64,000 nucleotides of DNA, taken from the NCBI GenBank assembly GCA_013180625.2, contig SNVD02014843.1, forward strand, positions 1-64,000. The letters are read 5' to 3'. Below the pieces are notes generated by a model. The model did not search any database. It worked only from the letters and a program-made list of their open reading frames with translations, and was not told the origin of the DNA. This DNA comes from Boswellia sacra. Taxonomy: Eukaryota > Streptophyta > Magnoliopsida > Sapindales > Burseraceae. Numbering within the stretch: position 1 is the stretch's first letter; each line of letters starts with the position of its first letter. Below are positions 32,888 through 42,579 of the stretch, piece after piece. Position numbers and translations under genes: made by a program.

Positions 32888-33380
32888 AAGAACTTCCAGT
32901 GGAAAAATAGAAATTCATTTTGCTCCTGAAAAACCTTCTACACTACCTTTCTCAATTCAATTTGGAATTTTCCCATATATTCCTACTGAGATTTATGCTT
33001 TTGATGATCAAGGCGTTCCTATTCACATGTTTCAAGAACATCAACCAGACAATCTCTCTTGTAATTGTCCTGCTTGTTTGGAGCATGCTGATCCTTTCAG
33101 ACCGCCTAGCAGGAAAAGAGCTTATCGGCCTCCAAAGTTGAAGACGTCAGATGCTTTTTATGAGGCATACAAGAGAAAGGTTCCTGGTTATGATTTACTA
33201 GGTGAATCAACTGGCAAATTTGACTTTGTAGTCAAATACACAAGTCCAGTTCATCAAGTAATTCCAGAACCATCTAGATGGGATGATTTAGATGCCAACT
33301 CTCGATCTAATTCTTCTGATTCAGAAATTCCAATTCATATCCCTTCTCTACAAAAGAAATGCAAGGCTAAAGCTGTTTGA
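32823..33380 (+). pseudogene. Pararetroviral frame following the movement protein (relic)
   Basis: This frame covers 185 codons rich in Ser, Pro and charged residues. A small Cys cluster (CNCPACLEH) lies at about residues 79-87 and a basic segment (RKRAYRPPK) follows. In related viruses this region leads from the movement domain towards coat protein; I cannot assign a separate function. It ends at TGA 33378-33380. A further viral-looking stretch (to about 33640) is broken by stops and includes a short tandem repeat (CAGATGGACAACCTGAG, twice, 33531-33565). The palindrome begins at 33644. Confidence 0.6.
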
Positions 33381-33643
33381 ATCCCAAAACAACATATCGG
33401 CTTAGTTATTCCTTCTATAGCTATGTATCAACCGGATCCAGCTTCATTTCCTCCTCTGGAATCCAAGGAAGATCCTGTTACCAGAGAAAAATTTGCATGT
33501 AAGGTAAAACCATCAACCTCTAGAAAAGCAGATGGACAACCTGAGCAGATGGACAACCTGAGCAGATGACTCAAGCAGAAGCAGTGTTAAATTGGCAATT
33601 TAAAAACGCAGTAGTTCAGAACCATTATCTTTCAAAGATAGAA

Positions 33644-34426
33644 GAAGCAACCCACGTAGCTAATTGTTAACCACAAAAGTGTGGTAGACAATTTTTCAAA
33701 CTAGACAAACTAGTTATCATGACAAGATGACTTTACATGCTTAATCATCTTTTACATTTATAACACATAACATATTTTAATAACTTTTACATGCTTAAAC
33801 CTAAAAACATGTGAAAAAGCTTTATTATAATACATGACTAAATCTTTTTCTTTCATCGATAACTTATGACTTTTGGATTTATGGAGGAGGAGATGCCAGA
33901 GCATCATTTTGGTGACGTAGTAATATTGGAGATATGTGGATATTCATCAGAATCATCATCACTATCAGGGTCCCACCATGTCAAAATATCAAATTGAGGA
34001 ATCTTTTCTTTTTTCTTGTCCCAATCTGTGAGGAGTCTATCCAAAATAATATCATCTTGCTGGCTTTCTTGACTCGGTCCACTTCTTGTTTCTAGAATTT
34101 GCTGCAAATACGTCTGATCAATGCTGTAAAGATCTTGAGAATCTTGAAAGTATGGAGGACAAGACTGGTCTTGAGATATCTGGGGGAGTGTCGACTGTGA
34201 AAGACTTTGGAGACTGAGTTGGAGTTGTAGATTACTATCTTCATCTCTTTGGGCTTGGGCTTGGCAAGAATAGGGACTTTCTCCTTGGACTATGTGTTTA
34301 TGGGTCGAGTGATACATCTTTCTATATTGCTTTAATTTATAACAATATTCTGAAGGATATTGTTCTCATGGAGCATCATCTTCAATACTTGGCCATATTT
34401 GAGGTGGGATTCTAGAATTGATTTCT
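33644..34426 (-). repeat. Left arm of the pararetroviral palindrome
   Basis: The arm is the reverse complement of 35214-35995 with few differences. It starts at AGCAACCCACGTAGC and ends at GAATTGATTTCT. It contains an inverted copy of the viral 3' terminal frame and of the start of the terminal repeat. Confidence 0.9.
33904..34317 (-). pseudogene. Terminal pararetroviral frame, inverted copy
   Basis: This is an open frame of 137 codons on the minus strand, Gln/Ser-rich in the middle with an acidic end (DPDSDDDSDE). It is the better-preserved duplicate of 35323-35736. I do not recognise a domain; Gln-rich and acidic C-terminal segments are seen in caulimovirid terminal proteins. It is orphaned from the rest of its gene by the palindrome junction. 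Confidence 0.55.
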
Positions 34427-35281
34427 GCGCAGTTACTCAGATGGTCAACTTGGTTTTCTCAATTTACTTTCGATGTCAAGCATATCAAAGGTGACAACAA
34501 CATTCTTGCAGATATGTTATCTCGCCCTCAACAAATCAAGATTGATCAAAGCAATTCTCTGCAACTCATTCTAGTAATCCACATGATGAATCCTTTTCCC
34601 TTCCCACCAGCAGATTATGAATTTCTTCCTCCTGAAGTTCCTACTTTGATAGCAAATCAAACTCTAAATCAGTCTCATCATAAGCAGATGCTAGAGTATC
34701 AAGCGAAAATTCTCACAAAATATGGCACATTTCCCCTCGGCAGCATTGAGATCCATCCAGAATTTCCATACATGACAATTTATCATGTTCGAGACATTAA
34801 AAAGGATTTTTGCCCTAAATGCTTATGGTTTTTTTGGCATCTTTTACAGCAGTTCTCTATTGGTATTGAGTTCAATCTCAGTTATATGTTAAACAGAATG
34901 GCACATACCAGTCTGCTCTACAGCCAAAGAACTCTTAATACTCGTTCAGGATGTTTCCAAATATTCCTTGAATGGTTTCATCCCCTCTCGTGGTGGAAGT
35001 CACAATTTGAATATCAAAGACATAAAAGTTTCAATCTTCGTAGGCAAAGAGCGGCATATCATATTATCTATATTTTCAAAAGAACTAGCGTTGTTACTAA
35101 CAATCAATTGCAGTTCTTTTCACATGTACAGGAATACTGTCTATCTCCATATAGCTTGGCTCAAAAATGGGAAGCATATCCCCATGAATTTCGGGAATTC
35201 CAAAGAAGGATTTTAGAAATCAATTCTAGAATCCCACCTCAGATATGGCCAAGTATTGAAGATGATGCTCTATGGGAATAA
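34418..35281 (+). pseudogene. Pararetroviral RNase H end and downstream region (relic)
   Basis: This frame has 287 codons. The first 40 show the end of a caulimovirid RNase H: LLRWSTWFSQFTFDVKHIKG followed by NILADMLSRP. The catalytic RT is absent because the palindrome junction removes everything upstream. The remaining 240 codons have no domain I recognise; they are aromatic and His-rich, and are probably the viral terminal region. The frame covers the loop between the palindrome arms and enters the right arm. Confidence 0.68.
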
Positions 35282-35995
35282 TATCCTTCAAAATATTGTT
35301 ATCAACTAAGGCAATATAGGAAGATGTATCACTCGACCCATAAACACATAGTCCAAGGAGAAAGTTTCTATTCTTGCTAAGCCCAAGCCCAAAGAGATGA
35401 AGATAGTAATCTACAACTCCAACTCAGTCTCCAAAGTCTTCCACAGCCAACACTCCCCCAGCTGTCTCAAGACCAGTCTTGTCCTCCATACTTTCAAGAT
35501 TCTCAAGATCCTTACAGCATTGATCAGACGTATCTACAGCAAATTCTAGAAAAAAGAAGTGGACCAAGTCAAGAAAGCTAGCAAGATGATATTATTTTGG
35601 ATAGACTCCTCATAGATTTGGACAAGAAAAAAGAAAAGATTCCTCAATTTGACATGTTGACATGGTGGGACCCTGACAGTGATGATGATTCTGATGAATA
35701 TTTACATATCTCCAACATCACTACGTCACCAAAATGATGCTCTGGCATCTCTTCCTCCACAAATCCAAAAGTCATAAGTTATCGATAAAAGAAAAAGTTT
35801 TAGTCATGTATTATAATAAAGCTTTTTCACATGTTTTTAGGTTTAAGCATGTAAAAGTTATTAAAATATGTTATGTGTTATAAATGTAAAAGATGACTAA
35901 GTATGTAAAGTCATCTTGTCATGATAACTAGTTTGTTTAGTTTGAAAAATTGTCTACCACACTTGTGTGGTTAACAGTTAGCTACGTGGGTTGCT
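35214..35995 (+). repeat. Right arm of the pararetroviral palindrome
   Basis: This arm pairs with 33644-34426. The loop between the arms is 34427-35213. The right arm runs from the viral terminal region into the right terminal repeat without a break, so it is in the original viral order and the left arm is the displaced inverted copy. Confidence 0.9.
35323..35736 (+). pseudogene. Terminal pararetroviral frame, direct copy (nonsense)
   Basis: This has the same content as the frame on 33904-34317 but with an in-frame TAA near 35378 (TGCTAAGCC where the other arm has a Gln codon) and a TAG near 35580. The two arms have therefore diverged after the inversion/duplication. Confidence 0.6.
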
Positions 35996-36384
35996 TTGTA
36001 ACCAAAAACTCCTTCTATAAATAAGAGTTTCGTCCTCCTCAAAAGATAGAGACTGTGGGAGGAAACCTTTAAGTAATTATCTCTTCCATTTCTTCCACTT
36101 ACATGCTTAAGTGTCCTACTGATTTTGAGTATATCGGCTGGAAACCCAAAGGTATATTCCAGTGTTGAACCTGAATAGGCACTATCTTAGTTTGCAACTG
36201 GGTGTAAACAACGCCACGTACTCAATATCAGACATTGATGTCTTGTTTCTACCCATTTAATTAAGCTAAGTTCTAGATCATAAGAGTTCTTTTTGAGATG
36301 CACTAGTGCCAGGAGGGCTTGAGAAAGCGCTTTAAAGGAAATAATTTGATTCAGAGCTTCGGCTTATATATTTGGTATCTGAGC
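35882..36384 (+). repeat. Right terminal repeat of the pararetrovirus relic (empty site preserved)
   Basis: This repeat is homologous to 30128-30581 plus 31962-32010. It is uninterrupted and shows CTTTAAAGG at 36330-36338, where the left copy carries the Harbinger insert. It ends at a primer-site-like TGGTATCTGAGC. Confidence 0.88.
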
Positions 36385-36906
36385 AATTGTTTGCAAGCCC
36401 ATGTATAATTAATTGACTTCCAAACCATGGAAAAGTCATTAGATATTTTTTCCTTCATTTATCTTATTTAGCTTTATAAATAAATAAATAAATAATTCCA
36501 TTTTTCTTTCCTATGTATTTTACTCCAAATTTCAGCCTTTAATTACAATTATAATCATATTTTGCGTTAGCTCTTTTGTACATACTTGTCACACACATGC
36601 AGAATCGTGTATACAGTACAAGGATATTGGTGTACTTTCCTATTATAAGCTATAAAACATTAAAAAAAAAAAGATCTATACAATTTAAACATGCCAGATT
36701 TCATATATATTAAAAAAATGGCAGAAATACATTCACGCAAACTGCTGGCCAGGACGACCAAACTCTTAAGAAAATAGAGTTAATTTTATATATCCTCTGT
36801 TTAACAGTTTACTTTTGTAATTAGTGCATATGTTCTCACTTTTATGTAAAATAAGCTTTCTAATGTAAATTAAGAACGAAAAAAAAAAAAAAAAAAAAGT
36901 CATTAC
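36385..36906 (-). other. TNL intron 1, 5' part
   Basis: This AT-rich non-coding stretch contains an AAAT repeat (36476-36496) and an A run (36880-36898). The donor GTAATG on the minus strand lies at 36901-36906, directly after the TIR exon. Confidence 0.6.
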
Positions 36907-37432
36907 CTGTCCTTCGCGTTCCATCCAGAGAGACTGGCAGCCTCTGTTAAAGCGTTCCTCCAGTTTTGAACCTGTTCTTTATCCTCCCTAAAGGTTTCTT
37001 CATGTTTGGCAAAGGCTTGCTGAAAGGCTTCTCTTTGTTTCCTTACTACTCTACATCGTAGAAAATCGGAATAATAACAGTACTTTGTTTCCTTGAGTTC
37101 TTGCATTCAACCATTTTAACGAGTTCATCCAAACACCAGGTTGAAGAAGCATAGTTTCTAGAGAAAATAATAATTAAATATTTTGATTCTTCAATTGCTT
37201 GAAGGAGCTCTAATGAAATGAGTTTCCCTCTCTCAAGTTCTTTTTCATCTTTAAAGACAGTAATTCCTTCTCGAGTAGTCAAAGCAGCGTATAAATGATC
37301 TGTGAAGTTCTTCCAGGTATCTTCGCCTCTAAAACTTACAAAAACATCATATTTCCAACGAAGAGGATAAGAAGAGACTCCTTCGATACTCATTGAAGCA
37401 GTTGGTTTTTGATGTGTTGTCAATACAAGCAA
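36907..37432 (-). pseudogene. TNL resistance gene, TIR exon (frameshifted)
   Basis: The minus strand encodes a TIR domain: YDVFVSFRGEDTWKNFTDHL (box 1), ITVFKDEKELERGK (box 2), and SRNYASSTWCLDELVKMVEC with the catalytic-type Glu region of box 3. At about 37052 the reading meets TAG after IPIFYDVE because of a small deletion, and the end of the exon (VVRKQREAFQQAFAKHEETF, then SLSGWNAKD) continues in another frame to the donor at 36906. TIR domains are NADases that produce immune signals. The exon is followed by an intron enlarged to more than 7 kb by the viral insertion. Confidence 0.88.
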
Positions 37433-38019
37433 TTTCCTTCTCTGATCTTGAAATCAATTAATCTGTGAAATATGTCAAACGCATGAATATGAATATACAA
37501 TTTGTTGCAAGAAATCAAAAACATAAAACAACTTAAATTTAATTAAGAAATCTAAAGCATCGACCGAACTTATATTTCGGAGTGTTTTTGCCGATGGATA
37601 AACTTTGATGTAATTTCTTCAACAAAAGCAATTAATTCTGCTTGTTATGGCAAGACAGAAGCTTTTTCTGGGTTATAATTAAAGTGAATAAATCATGTAA
37701 GTTCTCATCTTTTTCTCTTAACGAAAATACCAAGAGACTTCCTTAAAAGTTTCACAAAAAGTAAAAAACTTTTGCTTTATTTTATTTCTCAAGTAATTAA
37801 TTCTACTTTATCAATGTTCTGTTTGCCTTTTTCTTCGTTGACTTACTTTTTCTTTACCAATAATTGCTTCCTTAAGAAGGAGTTAATATTACTCTGTTTA
37901 TTAATATTTGTGATAACCTTAATTATGCAAATAAATTGTAATTAAGAAGCAACCTCCAAAACTATATATTATTTTCGTTTAGCATCGTTAAACTCTTGAT
38001 CATGTATTTACAAGGGTAA
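37433..38019. other. 5' flank of the TNL pseudogene
   Basis: This AT-rich sequence shows no gene or repeat. It presumably contains the former promoter, though I see no clear motif. Confidence 0.4.
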
Positions 38020-40915
38020 AAAAAAATGTTACTTTTCCAATCTCAAGCACTAATTTATCTAAATTATAGTGATTTACCCTAAAATATATAGTGGTACAAA
38101 ACTTGCAACATCCTATTTTGCACTTAAATTTTAGGTTACCAACTAATTTTTTTCATAAACTTTGTTGGATCTTATGATTTATAAAACGTGGCAATTATTA
38201 AAATATATAGTCGAATTCAATATTTTTTTAATAAATATTTCGTTTTGTTTTTAAAGAAATTGAAGATGCTTTCTATACATATTTCTCCATATTTTTGGCA
38301 TTCTTGTCGAGCATATTCATCACTTTTTGTTCTTCAAATTATTACTTTATACTTGATCTCATTTCTCGAATATTCCTTACTATGCATGTACAAATATAAT
38401 TCAATCTAATTGAATAACATTTTTTGATTTATTTATTTTAACTTATTGACTTGAAACGGAGGACCTTGTATCCTGCTTAATTAATTTAGGAGAATTTTTA
38501 ATAAGTTATAGGCGAGATTTATTGATGATTTTTATAATTTAGTTTGCATTTCATTTAATGTCTTTGACAGCAAGTTTGGTAAAAAGTGCCGACCAAGAAG
38601 AATACTAAAAATGACCATGGTGGGCATTGGTGGGAGTTGTGTTGTATGAGTAAGTCTTGGTCAATAAGTGTTTGTTTGGATAAATTAATTTTTTTTTATT
38701 ATTGCAAGGGGTAAACAGAAAAATAAAAAAGATTAAGAAAAAAAGGAGAAAAAAAAGATGTTCAAAGATTCTTTCCTTCCTCTCAAAGCAATGAAATCTA
38801 TCGCCCCTCGAAGACGTCATTCCCCAGTTCTTTTACTTGACTTGACTCAATAATTGCATGTACTACAGAGCTTTTGGACCATTAGATTAAAAAAAAAAAG
38901 GGTGGTTGAGTAATTAGCAAAATGAACCGAGTTCGTACTATACAGTGCCACTTAGGTTACGTGATTGTATAGTACTAATCAGTACTATATAGTGTCATGC
39001 ATCAAAGATGATCTTAGAATATTAAATACGGAAATAGCTAGAATACAACTGAAGCATGGATAGACAAAAAAATGACTACATTGTAATAGTTATACATAAA
39101 TAGTTGTTTTCACAACTTTTTTGGGGTTAAAAAATTGTAACCCGATATATATAGAATCTAATATCTATAAAGAGGACGATAGAAACTAGAAAACTAGATA
39201 TAAAATATATAATCATCTATATACAAGGTTTAAAGGCCCTATAAATAGATTTGCAAGACAGAAAAAAAAAATCATTATACAAATATTAAAGGACGGAGAA
39301 CGAGAAAATAAGAGCAAAGACTATTTTCTTAAGCTTGTTAATAGTTTTCTCCAACTTAGAATTTGAAAGTACCTGAGTTGAGTTGTAAAAGATGGTAATT
39401 TTGTGTTCCTCAATAATCTCTTCATAGGTTTTGTTTCGCACTCCCATTATTTTCATATTGCAAGCTTATTTCGGAGTTTGTTATGTGAACAAAAGCAACA
39501 AGCTGAACTAACATTAATTCTATTCTTTTTTCTAATATTTCTTGATTATTATTTGTACTAGCTGATTTTTGAGTCATGATGACAAAAAATAAAGATGATT
39601 CTAATACACTAATTTTGAATTTAACATAAAAATGAGGGGTTTGGATCCTGTTTATTTTCATCAATCTTTCAAAAGGGACCTCGTTTTCCTAAGCGTTTCC
39701 AAGAATTTGATTTGCCCATTTTTTAGCTGAATATATAACTACATATTAATTACAAATAAAATATTGACATGTTAAATACGTCATAATGTATAATACTGTA
39801 TTGATTGCATTGTACAAAAGTAGTAATTACAAATATTATATTATGTTTGGTGTAATAGTATAATGTATTTTTTAATTAAAAAAGAAATAATTATTAGTAA
39901 ATTTATAAAAATATTTAAATAAACGTTAAAGAAATTTTTTGACATGATTAGTTACTGGCTTGTCATGGTAGGGGCCAAGCATCAGGCTAGGATAGGTCTG
40001 CGGGCCTAGAAAGCTAGAGGCGGCAGTTCACCATGGGGAATCCAGGCCCAATTGGGGGCGTCAAGTCCACATTTGGAAAGATCTAAATTATGAGGCCGTA
40101 GAAATTATGTTTCATTATGTTTGGAGCAACACAAAACAAGCTAAGAATGCATTCGATTGAACTTTTCTACTAGGTAAAAGAGTTTTTTTAATGTTAAAAA
40201 TTCTTTTAAAATTTTTTTGTGTTATTTGACTGTCATCTGAGAAGAGCTTTTGAATAATAAAAAAAAACTGTTCTTCGTCTACTAGAAGAAGTCCAAAATT
40301 GAGACTTTTGGGAAAAGCTTTTTTTTTTTTAGTTTTTTTAAAGTTTTGAAGTATTAAATATACTCTTATTTAATTTTAAATATTTTACTTTATTCTTTTC
40401 TTATAAAAAAACTCTATTTTGGTAATTTAATTATAATAAGTGCTTCTATATTTATCCTATCAAACAATCAATAACTTTTTAATAAAAGCTCTATTTTTGA
40501 AAATTTTACTTTAAAAAGATCTACTTCAATAAATTCTACTTGTAAAAGCCGAAACAAACATATCCTAAATTGTACATATAATATATTATAGGGTTGTCAT
40601 TAAACTTAAGCATTGGATAATTAAGTACATTTCATTTTCGTTTTACATATTGCTTGTATCCACAAACTATGCATATGTACTACTCAAAGTAAAATTATTA
40701 TTATTGTTAGATAGTTCAGAGGTTGTTTAATTCCAGGGATTGTTATGTTATTGATTAAAAGTAATATTACTAGGTCAGAATTAGACCTTGAATCTCAAAA
40801 CCAAAGGACTGAAATTTTTTGTAATCAGAAATTTGAGAAATGGAAACAGAAATTGAAATTTAAGAAATAGTGTGTAATTAGAAATTCGAAATTTGAGAAA
40901 TGGAAAAAAAAAAAA
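38020..40915. repeat. Tandem duplication, copy A (~2.9 kb)
   Basis: This unit is followed directly by a second copy that starts at about 40916 (both open with AAAATGTTACTTTTCCAATC). It is non-coding and AT-rich. Collinear matches are 38020-38160 with 40920-41063, 38155-38990 with 50396-51840, 39000-40110 with 58195-59345, and 40560-40850 with 59630-59745 plus 63632-63810. It contains one MITE-like insert not present in copy B. Confidence 0.85.
40148..40563. mobile_element. MITE-like insert in copy A
   Basis: Copy B has unrelated sequence at the matching point, so this is specific to copy A. The body (CTTTTCTACTAGG, then the AAATTGAGACTTTTGGGAAAAG block, ending near GATCTACTTCAATAAATTC) is related to the insert at 50840-51447. 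The ends are only weakly inverted, and the target duplication is unclear. Confidence 0.5.
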
Positions 40916-41063
40916 CGAAGAAAATGTTACTTTTCCAATCTCACGCAATAACTTATCTAAATCATGGTGATTTCGCCTAAAATATATAACAGTACAAAAC
41001 TTGCGATATCCTATGTTGCACTTAAATTTAAGGTTGCCATCTAATTTTTTTTCATAAATTTTG
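40916..41063. repeat. Tandem duplication, copy B, fragment 1
   Basis: Matches 38020-38160. Its end TAAATTTTG (41055-41063) is the left target duplication of the Mutator-like element. Confidence 0.85.
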
Positions 41064-41171
41064 AAAAAATTGAAAAAATAGACAAAATTAGGGGCCTGTA
41101 CTGAAATATAGACACATCCTGAAAACTTTTGATGCCATAGACACTTTGAACGTGAAATAACTAAAATGCCC
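41064..41171 (+). repeat. MULE left terminal inverted repeat
   Basis: The reverse complement of this repeat occurs at 50286-50395 with about ten scattered differences. MULE promoters usually lie in the TIRs. Confidence 0.9.
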
Positions 41172-41739
41172 TTAGGAATTCAATTTATTCCTAACACTCT
41201 CTATTTCTCTCTTCCCTCCACTTACCTCTTTCTATTCTATAACCGTCTGTTATTGAACTTTCAATAGCCATCAACATCGTCGAAGATAGCAGTCCGAAAC
41301 GTAGCACCATAAAAATATAACAATAGGTCTGTTCACCCAAGGATCAGACTCCATTTGGAACCTTTGAGGATCGAAACAAGAGGAACGAGGAGAGAAGCAA
41401 GAGCATTCGGTTAGGGTAAGTTAGTATTTGTTTTCTTTTTCTTTTTCTAACTTTTTCCTTGTTTTCTTGATCATTTGAAGTGATATTTGCCTTATGAAGA
41501 TTGAAAATAACGTTTAGATTTAGGCATAACTCGAAAGATTAGAGATGTACATAGGAAATTTACACATTTGAACTAACTAGGGATTTGGGCTAGATTTAGG
41601 GATTTTGAATTTTGGATTTGAGTTTCCGATTGTATTTTGTGCTTATTCTATGTTTGTGGGCCAAATGAAGTGTGATTTGGATGCTTTTTTGGTTTGATGT
41701 GTGTAAAAATGGTGGAAACTGATGCGTTTTGTCGTGACG

Positions 41740-42440
41740 TAAATGATGGCGAGTGTTGGTCTTCGCTCTACACTCAACAGAATGTGTCGAGACCTGTCAG
41801 ATGCATCAACCAACACTCGACATCAGGGCATTTATGAAGACATCGAGTGTCGATTTCATGTAAATCGACATCTGGGTGCATTGAAACCATATCTCTAACA
41901 CTCGACGAAGATGTAATTGGGAATGTCAAGTGTCAGTTTTATGGCTTCAGAGTCAGTTGTCGATTAATGTGAAACTAACACTCGATGAAAGTGAAAATAG
42001 TTTCGTCGACAAAATGTGTTGAGTCCTGTTAGATGCCGCAATCGACACTCGCCATCAAGGCTTTTACATAGACGACATCAAGTGTCGGCTTCATGTAAAC
42101 CAAAATCTAGTACACCAAAACCATGTCTCTAACACTCGACGATATGAAATTAGGGCGTCGAGTGTCAGTGTCATAGGCTTTGGATGTCATTATCGGTTAA
42201 CGTGAAACCGACAATCGATGAAAGTGAAAACACTTACCTCGAGTGTCGGATACAAAATTCGACGTGACTCAAAGCTAGGGAGACGAATACGAAAAGTATA
42301 CTTTGTCGGATTATGAATCTAACACTCGACGAGGCCGACATCCGACATAGTCGTATAGTCAGATGTCCGACCTCGTGTATATAGGTTCCAGGAATTTGGC
42401 ATAAGTTTCTTTGGACACTCGATAGAGTTCATCGAGTGTC
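41740..42440. repeat. MULE left subterminal ACTCGAC/GAGTGTCG repeats
   Basis: ACACTCGAC and its complement GTCGAGTGT recur more than a dozen times in both orientations, mixed with a longer imperfect repeat of about 250 bp (41815-42065 resembling 42050-42300). Such short inverted words near transposon ends often bind transposase. Confidence 0.75.
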
Positions 42441-42579
42441 GTTTTCTTTTTTCGAGCTCTATTGAGCGTGTTGTGTTCCGTCAAGTTATGTCAAGTATTT
42501 TGACAGATTGTTTGTTTGAGCCTTGTTTTTTTGCCTTTTTCCCATCATATATAACTATAACGTACTATTTTTTTGTAGG

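Larger units (their letters stand above)
30123..36384 (+). mobile_element. Endogenous pararetrovirus relic (Caulimoviridae-like), rearranged
   Basis: The relic is bounded by two copies of a region of about 500 bases that includes a TATA box and an initiator-Met-type primer site, as expected when slightly more than one turn of a circular viral genome is integrated. Inside are a movement-protein frame starting at the primer site, a following frame, an RNase H remnant and a terminal Gln/acid-rich frame. Coat protein, protease and most of RT are missing. A palindrome of about 780-bp arms has replaced the middle. AATTG occurs on both sides (30118-30122 and 36385-36389), which may be a short duplication or chance. 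It lies in intron 1 of the TNL pseudogene. The genus is not certain; Petuvirus- or Florendovirus-like is possible. Confidence 0.82.

Noticed and set aside
38605..38820. Minus-strand Phe/Leu-rich frame considered as a small membrane protein (a similar one lies at 51371-51655)
   Set aside because: The hydrophobic run comes from an A-rich tract (38745-38758), and the two duplicated copies do not keep the same frame.
39422..39664. Short minus-strand frame in copy A, with a similar one at 58616-58816 in copy B
   Set aside because: The pair reflects the tandem duplication. The frame is not kept over its length, and no start context, splice signal or domain is evident.
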